Origin: an uncultured Prochlorococcus sp.
GTDB taxonomy: Bacteria; Cyanobacteriota; Cyanobacteriia; PCC-6307; Cyanobiaceae
NCBI GenBank assembly: GCA_902583265.1
Contig: CACHVD010000001.1
Coordinates: 1 to 64,000, forward strand
Length of the DNA: 64,000 nucleotides
Reading direction: 5' to 3'
Part shown: one piece after another, positions 55,817 through 64,000 of the stretch
Position numbering within the stretch: position 1 is the stretch's first letter
How the letters are laid out: every line of letters begins with the position of its first letter
The notes under the pieces: model-generated
The model's database searches: none
What the model was told of the DNA's origin: nothing
Seen by the model: only the letters and a program-made list of their open reading frames with translations
Position numbers and translations under genes: made by a program

Positions 55817-56410
55817 TTGGAAAAAAGAAATCCCATTATTTTGATTCATGGTCTTTGGAATAATTCAAGTATTTTTTCTGCTATCACCTCAAAACTTGAT
55901 GAAATTGGAATTGAGTATTTTGCCCCAACTCTTAATCATTCATATGGAATTACTTCAATTATTGATTTAACAAATAAATTAAACGAATTAATTTTAGAGA
56001 AATACGGTTTAGAAAAAGAAATAGATATTTTGGGATTTTCTATGGGAGGAATAATTGGCAGGTACTGGCTTCAAAAATTTAATGGATATGAAAGAACAAG
56101 AAGATTAATATCTATAGGTTCACCTCACAAAGGTACATTGATGGCTCAATTAATACCAAAATACCCTTTTAGAGGAATCGCAGAAATGAAAATAAATAGT
56201 AAGTTTTTGAGAGAACTTGCAAATAATGATTTTTTTCTTGATGGTATCGAGTGTATAAATTTCTTTACATACTGGGATTTAATGGTTTTCCCTGGCTGGT
56301 GGACTAATTTAAATTTTGGAAAGAAAATATCAGTTAAAGTTTATAAACATAGAAATCTTGTAAGAAAAAAATGTGTGGTTGACAAAATAATCAATGAAAT
56401 TATGATGTAG
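55817..56410 (+). CDS. Alpha/beta hydrolase (lipase-like)
   Basis: 'NPIILIHGLWNNSSIFSAI', GxSxG 'DILGFSMGGIIGRYWLQ'. Confidence 0.87.
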   Translation: MEKRNPIILIHGLWNNSSIFSAITSKLDEIGIEYFAPTLNHSYGITSIIDLTNKLNELILEKYGLEKEIDILGFSMGGIIGRYWLQKFNGYERTRRLISIGSPHKGTLMAQLIPKYPFRGIAEMKINSKFLRELANNDFFLDGIECINFFTYWDLMVFPGWWTNLNFGKKISVKVYKHRNLVRKKCVVDKIINEIMM

Positions 56411-58490
56411 CTCCAGATAGACCTAAGTGTCTTATTAAAGAATCTGTTTGTGGTTCTCTTCCTCTGAATAGTTTGAATATATCTAAAGGAGGTAAGCTTC
56501 CACCCAAGCTAAGTATTGTATCTTTAAATTTCTTTCCTATTAACTTTAAATCTTCAGAGTTTTCTAGATCGGCCTCCTCAAACATTGAAAAAGCATCTGC
56601 ACTTAAAACTTCAGCCCATTTATAGGAATAATATCCTGCAGAATATCCGCCTGAAAATATATGACTAAAACAACAAAGAAATTGATCTTCTTGAATGGGG
56701 GAGATAACTGTAGTTTGCTTTGCAATTTCTCTTCTTATTTCATCTGCTGTTTTACCTTTGTTTTTATCAATACTACTGTGTAATCTGAGATCTGTAATTG
56801 CAAAATGTAGTTGTCTGAGAGTAGCCATGCCACAATTAAAAGTTCTATTCTTTAGAAGCTTTTCAAAATTTTCATCGGATAATTTTTCTCCTGTTTTATA
56901 GTGCCTTGCAATATTTAAAAGTGTATTTTTATGGAAACACCAGTTTTCCATAAATTGACTTGGAAGTTCAACTGCATCCCATTCAACGTTATTGATGCCA
57001 GCTGCTTGAGGAAGATTTACTGTAGTAAGCATATGTTGAAGACCATGACCAAATTCGTGGAAAAGTGTCTGAACTTCTTCAAAACTCATCAAACTAGGTT
57101 TGTCTTTTGATGGTGGAGTCTGATTACAAACAAGATAAGCTACGGGGAGTATCTTTTTGCCAATATCATTTTTATTCAAACATTCATCCATCCAAGCCCC
57201 TCCTCTCTTAGATTCAGGTCTAGAATATGGATCGAGGTAAAAAGATGCTATTTTGTTATCTTCTCTATTGAGGATATTAAAAAATAAAACGTCATCATTC
57301 CATAAAGGTGCTTCATGAGTTGCCTCTACTACTTTAATTTCGAAAAGCTTTTCACTTAATTTAAATAAACCTTTCAAAACATCATCGAGTGGGAACCAAG
57401 GTCTCAAAGACTCTTGATCCAAATTGAGCTTTTCCTTTCTAAGTAGTTCAGACCAATAACTAATATCCCATGGCTCAATACTCTGTGATTTTGGAAAACC
57501 ATTAGCTTTAGAAAACTTATCTAGCGTTTCTAATTCAATTTTTGCAGTTTTGAATGCTGGTTCTCTCAATTCTTCTAAAAGGTTTTCAACATTTTTGATT
57601 TCTTTTGCCATTTTCGTTGACAAACTTAGTTCTGCCCAACTTTTATAACCAAGAAGATTAGCCTGTTTAGTTCTTAGAGATAATATCTCTTCGATGATTT
57701 GAGAATTATTTTTTTCTCCTTGGGACGCTCTACCTACGAAGGCCTTATATAGTTTTTCCCTAAGGTTACGGTCCGTGGCATATGTCATGAATGAAGTATA
57801 AGTTGGAATATCAAGACTTAATTTCCAAGGGCCATTCTTAGTATCAACTTCTTCATCTTTCTTTAAGTGCTTGTGCGCAGAAATTGCCATCAATTCAAGC
57901 ACACGTTCAGGAAGGCCATCGACTTCAGATTTTTTATTTAACATTAAAAACCATTTATTAGTAGCATCAAGAACATTGTTACTGAAATCTGTTGATAGCT
58001 TTCCAAGCTTTTCTGAAATGTTGTTGAATTCTTTTTGATCATTATATTGTAGAGAAATTCCTCTATGTTGCATCTCAAGTATTTCTTTGTCTAAAATTCT
58101 GTTTTTAATTTGATCAAAGTTATTTGTCTCTTTAAGCTTTACTAAAGAATTGTAAATTATTTTACTTTGTCCGAATTTGTTACTCAAGCTAATAATCTCC
58201 GGAAGAAATTTTGAATAAATATTTCTAAGCTTTTCAGAATTATTTACAGCATTTAGGTGACTTATTACTCCCCAACTCCATCTCAGAATTTCATTAACTT
58301 CGTTTAAAGGATTTATAACCTTATCCCAATTTAAATTATTCTGAACCAAATAAATAGATAGATCTTTCTCTATGTTTTGAAAGTCATCGGCGATATTTTC
58401 TAGTACTATCGGAAACTGTTTATTTATGTTCTCGGGAGTAAATTTTTTAAATTCTGGTAGTTCTCCATATTTAAAAATTGAAGTATCCAT
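56400..58490 (-). CDS. prlC: M3 family oligopeptidase A
   Basis: HExGH 'LFHEFGHGLQHMLT' ; 696 aa. Confidence 0.94.
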   Translation of the reverse strand: MDTSIFKYGELPEFKKFTPENINKQFPIVLENIADDFQNIEKDLSIYLVQNNLNWDKVINPLNEVNEILRWSWGVISHLNAVNNSEKLRNIYSKFLPEIISLSNKFGQSKIIYNSLVKLKETNNFDQIKNRILDKEILEMQHRGISLQYNDQKEFNNISEKLGKLSTDFSNNVLDATNKWFLMLNKKSEVDGLPERVLELMAISAHKHLKKDEEVDTKNGPWKLSLDIPTYTSFMTYATDRNLREKLYKAFVGRASQGEKNNSQIIEEILSLRTKQANLLGYKSWAELSLSTKMAKEIKNVENLLEELREPAFKTAKIELETLDKFSKANGFPKSQSIEPWDISYWSELLRKEKLNLDQESLRPWFPLDDVLKGLFKLSEKLFEIKVVEATHEAPLWNDDVLFFNILNREDNKIASFYLDPYSRPESKRGGAWMDECLNKNDIGKKILPVAYLVCNQTPPSKDKPSLMSFEEVQTLFHEFGHGLQHMLTTVNLPQAAGINNVEWDAVELPSQFMENWCFHKNTLLNIARHYKTGEKLSDENFEKLLKNRTFNCGMATLRQLHFAITDLRLHSSIDKNKGKTADEIRREIAKQTTVISPIQEDQFLCCFSHIFSGGYSAGYYSYKWAEVLSADAFSMFEEADLENSEDLKLIGKKFKDTILSLGGSLPPLDIFKLFRGREPQTDSLIRHLGLSGATS

Positions 58491-58503
58491 TTATTAAAAT
58501 AGT

Positions 58504-60045
58504 TTAATTTACTAAAGTTGGTAATATCCCTACTAACTTAGCTAAAGTGAGCTGCTGACTGAGAGCATTGGTTGAGGATTCGTATAGATTTATAGCGATT
58601 TTCGGCCAAAAACCAATTACTAAAGTAGGCAGCAATAAACTGAACCCTATCGTCAATTCTCTACCATTCATCTCCTTAACTGTAGCTAGTGCAGGAATTC
58701 TAGGCCCGAAAAATACTCTTCTACACATTGATAGTAGATATATTGGTGTTAGAACTAAACCTATTGCTGCAATAAGAATAGTAATCGATCTAAATATAGA
58801 GCTAAAGCCTTCTTGACTAGTGATACCTAAAAATACGGTTATTTCACTTATGAAACCGCTCATCCCAGGTAGTGCTAGAGAGGCCAAAGAGCTTGTTAAG
58901 AAAAAAGCAAATGTTATTGGCAAGACTTTTGCTAAACCGCCCATATTTGGTATAGAAAGAGTATTTGTTCTTTCGTAGAATGAGCCAGTAACAAAAAACA
59001 TTGCTGCAGCGATAAGTCCGTGACTAATCATTTGGAGCATTGCTCCGCTTATACCTAATGCATCTACAGCTCCAATCCCTAATAGAACAAAACCCATATG
59101 ACTCACTGAGCTACATGCAATTCTTCTTTTAACATTATCTTGTGCAAATGCATTTAGTGCTCCGTAAATTATATTAATGATTCCAAGAATAATTAATGCA
59201 GGCGCAATTTGAAGATGTACTTCAGGTAGTATTTGAACATTAAATCTTAAGAGAGCGTATCCTCCCATCTTTAAAAGTATTCCAGCAAGTAACATTGATA
59301 CTGGTGCATTAGCCTCTCCATGTGCATCTGGTAACCAAGTATGAAGTGGAAAGATAGGTAGTTTCACTCCAAAACCAATTAAGAATCCCAGGTAGGATAA
59401 TAATGCTAGGCTTCCTGATACGTGTTTGTTGGTTAAGTCGGTAATATTTAAAGTGAATGCATCACCACTCAAGGCAAGAGCTAAACCGCTTATTAGAATT
59501 AATAAAGAAGCTAAAGCAGTATAGAGAATAAATTTAGTAGCTGCATATAATTTCTTTTTCCCTCCCCATATAGCAATAAGAAGATATACTGGAACCAACT
59601 CAAGTTCCCAAGCCAAGAAAAATAATAGGAAATCTTGAGATAGGAAAACTAGCGCCTGAGCTGATGCTTGAACTAATAAAAGAGCAAAATATAAATTAGA
59701 TTTTTTCTTTATTTTCCAACTTGCTGCGGCTGATAAAAATGTAATCAATCCGCTCAAAGCTACCAATGGAGCAGATAACCCATCTACACCAAGAGACCAT
59801 TCTAAGCCTATTGAAGGAAGCCATGTAGCTCTTTCTACAAGTTGCAAGGAGCTATCTGAAGGATTAAATTTTTGGAAAAGTACTCCTATTATCAGTAAAA
59901 AATCTACAAATAAAAAACTCAATGAGATATTTCTTGGAAGTATATTTTCTTCTCCTTCCTTCGAACTTAAGAAAGGCATTATTATTGCCCCAATGATAGG
60001 TAGTAAAACAATAGAGGATAGCCAAGGAAAAGATTCTAAATTCAT
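58504..60045 (-). CDS. ndhD: NAD(P)H-quinone oxidoreductase chain 4 (NdhD)
   Basis: 513 aa; '[26 protein letters not shown]', '[36 protein letters not shown]'. Confidence 0.95.
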   Translation of the reverse strand: MNLESFPWLSSIVLLPIIGAIIMPFLSSKEGEENILPRNISLSFLFVDFLLIIGVLFQKFNPSDSSLQLVERATWLPSIGLEWSLGVDGLSAPLVALSGLITFLSAAASWKIKKKSNLYFALLLVQASAQALVFLSQDFLLFFLAWELELVPVYLLIAIWGGKKKLYAATKFILYTALASLLILISGLALALSGDAFTLNITDLTNKHVSGSLALLSYLGFLIGFGVKLPIFPLHTWLPDAHGEANAPVSMLLAGILLKMGGYALLRFNVQILPEVHLQIAPALIILGIINIIYGALNAFAQDNVKRRIACSSVSHMGFVLLGIGAVDALGISGAMLQMISHGLIAAAMFFVTGSFYERTNTLSIPNMGGLAKVLPITFAFFLTSSLASLALPGMSGFISEITVFLGITSQEGFSSIFRSITILIAAIGLVLTPIYLLSMCRRVFFGPRIPALATVKEMNGRELTIGFSLLLPTLVIGFWPKIAINLYESSTNALSQQLTLAKLVGILPTLVN

Positions 60046-60124
60046 TTATGGAATGAATAATTTTTTTATTCTAGTTGAAGTTGCACTAGCTTGAGACTAT
60101 AACATTAAAAATGCCTAAGTAAAA

Positions 60125-61072
60125 CTACTTACCAGAGATAGTGCTAATTTGACTGCCTATTGTTTGAACATTTAAATATGGTGCTCTACTTGCGACACCT
60201 GACTTCTCCCAAGCTTTAACCATTGCATTACTGACGCTTTTGCCATTTTCCTTTTTACACAAGGCTAAGATACTTGGTCCGGCCCCACTAATTGCGCACC
60301 CCAATGCTCCTGCTTGAAGTGCTGCATCTTTGACTCCCATTCCTCCTTTAATAAGTTTCCATCGGTAAGGTTCATGTAGTTTATCAAACATTCCCTCTTT
60401 GATTAATTCCTCATTTCCTGTCTTTAAGCCATTTAGTAATAAAGTAAGCGCCCCCATATTTGTTACTGCATCAGATATAGGTACATTTTTAGGCATCACT
60501 TTCCTTGCTTCACTAGTGCTTAATCGAATAGCAGGTATAGCTACAACAGCTTTAATGGTATCGTGCCAATCACATTTTATGATTCTCCACCTTTGAGAAG
60601 ATGTCCGGGCGGTCAAACAAAGCCCCCCTAGTAGAGAGGGAACCACATTATCAGGATGACCTTCAATATCGATGGCAAGTTCAAGGAGTTTTTCTTTAGA
60701 CAGGGGGGAGTCCATTATTGCATTTGCTCCGATTAGTCCAGCAACTATTGCTGTAGCACTACTCCCAAGTCCTCTAGCAGGAGGCACAGCTAGCTTAACT
60801 CTTGCTTCAAGTGCAAAAGAAGTCATACTTGCGCTCTCCCATACTTTCTGAGCAGCTCTAAAAACTAGGTTTTCAGGTCCTCCTCTTAAGTGATTACCAT
60901 CTGTACTTTCCATAATTAAATCAAATCTATCTCCATCGCCTTCGATTCTTGTGAAAATAAATTCATTATATAAATCTAATGCTGCACCAAGGCAGTCAAA
61001 CCCTGGCCCTAAATTGGCAGTTGTAGAAGGTACTCTAACTCTTATTTTTTTACCTACTTCTGGAATAGACAT
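60125..61072 (-). CDS. thrB: Homoserine kinase
   Basis: 'RVPSTTANLGPGFDCLGAALDLYN', 'VPPARGLGSSATAIVAGLIGAN'. Confidence 0.95.
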   Translation of the reverse strand: MSIPEVGKKIRVRVPSTTANLGPGFDCLGAALDLYNEFIFTRIEGDGDRFDLIMESTDGNHLRGGPENLVFRAAQKVWESASMTSFALEARVKLAVPPARGLGSSATAIVAGLIGANAIMDSPLSKEKLLELAIDIEGHPDNVVPSLLGGLCLTARTSSQRWRIIKCDWHDTIKAVVAIPAIRLSTSEARKVMPKNVPISDAVTNMGALTLLLNGLKTGNEELIKEGMFDKLHEPYRWKLIKGGMGVKDAALQAGALGCAISGAGPSILALCKKENGKSVSNAMVKAWEKSGVASRAPYLNVQTIGSQISTISGK

Positions 61073-61079
61073 TTCTTTT

Positions 61080-62117
61080 CTAAGTTTTTAAAAGCATTTT
61101 TGCTCTGCAGGCTGCACTATAAAGTCCAAACTCTTCATCTAAAATTACTTTGACAGGTATTGTTTTAAGAATATCTTTTAATCTTCCCTTGTCGAAAAAT
61201 TGTTTCATAAATAACTCTGATTTAAAGTTTTTGAAATGTTTTGGTGCGGTCCCGCCAGAAATCCATAATCCGCCAAAGCATAATTCTTGAAGTGCAACGT
61301 CTCCCAATAAAGAGGCATAAGTGCCTAACCAAATCCTCTCAACTTCATTCATTAGTTGATCCCCTTCTTTAGAGAGATTGCAAATTTTTTCAGGTAGTTC
61401 TTTTCTTACAGCATCAGAAATTTTAATTTCTTTTAAATATTTTTGTATAGGATGGTTTTGAGCGTCAGGTTTGCTTAGTCTCCATTCGGCAATTCTTGAT
61501 AAACCAGTACCGCTAACAATTCTTTCACAAGAAATCCTCTCAACTTTTAGATAATTCTTAAGCCAAATTTTTAGTTCCCATTCTAATTTTGACTTTGGCG
61601 AGTACTCAACATGACCACCTTCACTAGCTAAAACTTTAACCTTTTCCCCTGATATTATGCCTCTTGCAATGCCCAAACCAGTCCCCGCTCCAACAATGGC
61701 ATGCAAATCATTATTAGCACCTTCAGAGTGGGATCCATCTTGGATTGTAAGATATTGACTTTTATTTAAATAAGGTATTCCATAAATTTGGACTGCGAAA
61801 TCATTTATTAGCTCGCAGCTTTTAAAATTAAATTTTTTCTGTAAAGCATTTCCAGAAATATTCCATGACAAGTTAATGATTTTTGCTTTGTTGTTAGATA
61901 AAGGACCAGCTACGGCGAAACATGCAGAATAAGGATGAGTCAAATTTTTGCATTCATTTTTGAGAAAGTCCTCTAAAATATGTTCAAAAGAATCCCAATT
62001 AGAAGATAGATATTTTTTTTTGAATATTAACTTGGGCGAATCATCATTTACATCTTTTCTATATATTCCCAATAAAACCTTAGTACCTCCTAAATCACAA
62101 GCGAGAAAATTCATCAA
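61080..62117 (-). CDS. glk: Glucokinase
   Basis: 'LACDLGGTKVLLGIY', 'AIVGAGTGLGIARGI', 'LASEGGHVEYSP'. Confidence 0.92.
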   Translation of the reverse strand: MMNFLACDLGGTKVLLGIYRKDVNDDSPKLIFKKKYLSSNWDSFEHILEDFLKNECKNLTHPYSACFAVAGPLSNNKAKIINLSWNISGNALQKKFNFKSCELINDFAVQIYGIPYLNKSQYLTIQDGSHSEGANNDLHAIVGAGTGLGIARGIISGEKVKVLASEGGHVEYSPKSKLEWELKIWLKNYLKVERISCERIVSGTGLSRIAEWRLSKPDAQNHPIQKYLKEIKISDAVRKELPEKICNLSKEGDQLMNEVERIWLGTYASLLGDVALQELCFGGLWISGGTAPKHFKNFKSELFMKQFFDKGRLKDILKTIPVKVILDEEFGLYSAACRAKMLLKT

Positions 62118-62124
62118 TTTAAAA

Positions 62125-64000
62125 TTATTCTATTCTCCCTTTTTTTTCTATTAATTGATCCATTAATTTGTAAAGATTAGGTAAATTGAAAATTCCTAAA
62201 TTTGTTCCATCCAAAGCTCTTAAGGCAACTGAATCAATTTCTTCTTCTTTATCTCCAATGACTGCAATTAATGGAATTCTTCCAAGAGTTGCCTCTCTTA
62301 TTTTATATCCAATTTTTTCATTCCTAATATCAACTTTTGATCGGTAACCATTATTATTTATAAATTCATTAAACTTTAAACATTTTTCAATATTTCTATC
62401 GGTAATGCTCAATAAAATTATTTGATAAGGCGCAAGCCAAATTGGGAATTTTGCCTCATATTGTTCAATTAAGATTCCTATAAATCTCTCAAATGAGCCT
62501 AAAATAGCTCTATGTAGCATAACTGGATTTCTTTTTTCATTATCAATATCTACATAAGTTGCATCCAATCTAATAGGCATTGAGAAATCAACCTGAATAG
62601 TTCCGCATTGCCAAACTCTATTAAGACAATCTTTTAAAGAGAATTCTATTTTTGGACCATAAAAAGCACCTTCTCCAGGTTGTAGTTCCCATTTTAGATT
62701 CTTGTTATCGAGAGCTTGAGTAAGAGCCTCTTCTGATTTATCCCAAATATCTTCACTGCCTACCCTTTTTTCGGGACGTGTTGATAATTTGATAATGATT
62801 TCATCAAAACCAAAAGTTTTATAAACCTCGAAAACAAGATCTATAAAAGTAGATACCTCTTCTTGAATTTGCTCTTCTGTGCAGAATATGTGTGCATCAT
62901 CTTGAGTAAAGTTTCTTACTCTCATTAAACCGTGTAGTGCTCCAGAAGGCTCATTTCTGTGACAAGAACCAAATTCAGCAAGTCGAATAGGTAAATCCTT
63001 ATAACTTTTTAAACCTTGATTAAATATTTGAATATGGCATGGACAATTCATTGGTTTAATAGCATATGTTCGATTTTCTGATGCAGTAGTGAACATATCG
63101 TCTCTAAATTTTTCCCAATGACCGGATTTTTCCCAAAGAGATTTATCAACAGCTTGTGGTGTTTTAATTTCTAAATAATCATTTTTTTTGAGTATTTCTC
63201 TAATGTACTTTTCCAGTACTTGGTAAATTGTCCATCCATTTGGATGCCAAAAAATCATTCCTGGAGATTCTTCTTGTATATGAAATAGTGAATGCTTTTT
63301 ACCAAGTTTTCTATGATCTCTTTTTTCCGCTTCTTCAATTCTTGTTAAGTAGTCATTAAGTTCTTTTTCTTTTGCCCATGCAGTTCCATATATTCTCTGT
63401 AATGATTCATTCTCACGATTACCTCTCCAATATGAACCTGATAATTTAAGTAATTTAAAGTGTCTCAAATGTCTAGTGTTAGGAACGTGAGGCCCTCTAC
63501 ACATGTCGATATATTCTTCGTGCTTGTATAAATTGATGAGACCTTCTTCCGGAATTTCTTCAATTATTCTTAATTTAAAAGTCTCATCTCTTTCTTTAAA
63601 AGTTTTAATTGCCTCTTCTTTAGTGACTTGTAAAATTTCAACGTCATAGTTTGTTTTAATTAATTTATTAATTCTATTTTCGATTTTTGTTAAATCTTCA
63701 GGAGTAAATCTGTATTCAGAAAAAATATCGTAATAAAAACCATCTTCAATTACAGGCCCAATCGCCATTTTAATATTAGGGTAAATTTGTTTAACTGCAT
63801 GACCAATGAGGTGAGCAAAGGAATGCCTTATTATTTCAATTCCTTCTTGATCTTTTGATGTGATGATTACAACTTTGGAATCTGTTTTTATAGGGATAGT
63901 TGCATCAAGAAGCACATCATTTACTCTCCCAGCAATTGTTGCTTTAGCTAATCCAGCACCTATACTCTCGGCAATTTTTAGAATAGTTACAGATTTTTCG
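62125..64000 (-). CDS. thrS: Threonyl-tRNA synthetase (5' end outside window)
   Basis: '[56 protein letters not shown]'; frame stays open past 63915 to the window edge ([36 protein letters not shown]..., a TGS domain), so the ORF-track start is an internal GTG. Confidence 0.97.
   Translation of the reverse strand, partial: EKSVTILKIAESIGAGLAKATIAGRVNDVLLDATIPIKTDSKVVIITSKDQEGIEIIRHSFAHLIGHAVKQIYPNIKMAIGPVIEDGFYYDIFSEYRFTPEDLTKIENRINKLIKTNYDVEILQVTKEEAIKTFKERDETFKLRIIEEIPEEGLINLYKHEEYIDMCRGPHVPNTRHLRHFKLLKLSGSYWRGNRENESLQRIYGTAWAKEKELNDYLTRIEEAEKRDHRKLGKKHSLFHIQEESPGMIFWHPNGWTIYQVLEKYIREILKKNDYLEIKTPQAVDKSLWEKSGHWEKFRDDMFTTASENRTYAIKPMNCPCHIQIFNQGLKSYKDLPIRLAEFGSCHRNEPSGALHGLMRVRNFTQDDAHIFCTEEQIQEEVSTFIDLVFEVYKTFGFDEIIIKLSTRPEKRVGSEDIWDKSEEALTQALDNKNLKWELQPGEGAFYGPKIEFSLKDCLNRVWQCGTIQVDFSMPIRLDATYVDIDNEKRNPVMLHRAILGSFERFIGILIEQYEAKFPIWLAPYQIILLSITDRNIEKCLKFNEFINNNGYRSKVDIRNEKIGYKIREATLGRIPLIAVIGDKEEEIDSVALRALDGTNLGIFNLPNLYKLMDQLIEKKGRIE

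Overview
The window is 64 kb of AT-rich cyanobacterial chromosome. Gene content and order (aar-accA-SDR-folE; psaM/por; chlL-chlB-chlN; csoS1D/rdgB; csoS1-rbcL-rbcS-csoS2-csoS3-csoS4A-csoS4B-acRAF) match a high-light-adapted Prochlorococcus, an identification made from recognised protein families rather than a search. It is dense with housekeeping genes: Chl biosynthesis, a complete alpha-carboxysome operon, dnaA, hisG, hisIE, trpF, trpA, pyrC, thrB, thrS, proA, folE, folB, hemE, glgB, clpB, ndhL, ndhD, petE and a TamB-like giant ORF. I see no CRISPR array, transposase, integrase or prophage. The observations most worth a second look are: (1) a decayed tRNA-Leu 5'-half in direct orientation about 1.15 kb upstream of an intact tRNA-Leu(TAA), bracketing a lone TPR-protein gene (possible scar of a tRNA-targeted element); (2) a CocE/NonD-type hydrolase split exactly at an A8 run (frameshift, slippage or sequencing error); (3) an unusually structured element with mutually exclusive hairpins, plus a 14-bp direct repeat, between rdgB and the carboxysome operon; (4) strong intercistronic hairpins between rbcL/rbcS and rbcS/csoS2; (5) a perfect 17-bp inverted repeat just upstream of dnaA; (6) a CsoS2 middle repeat lacking its conserved cysteines. 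I found no clearly novel multi-gene system.
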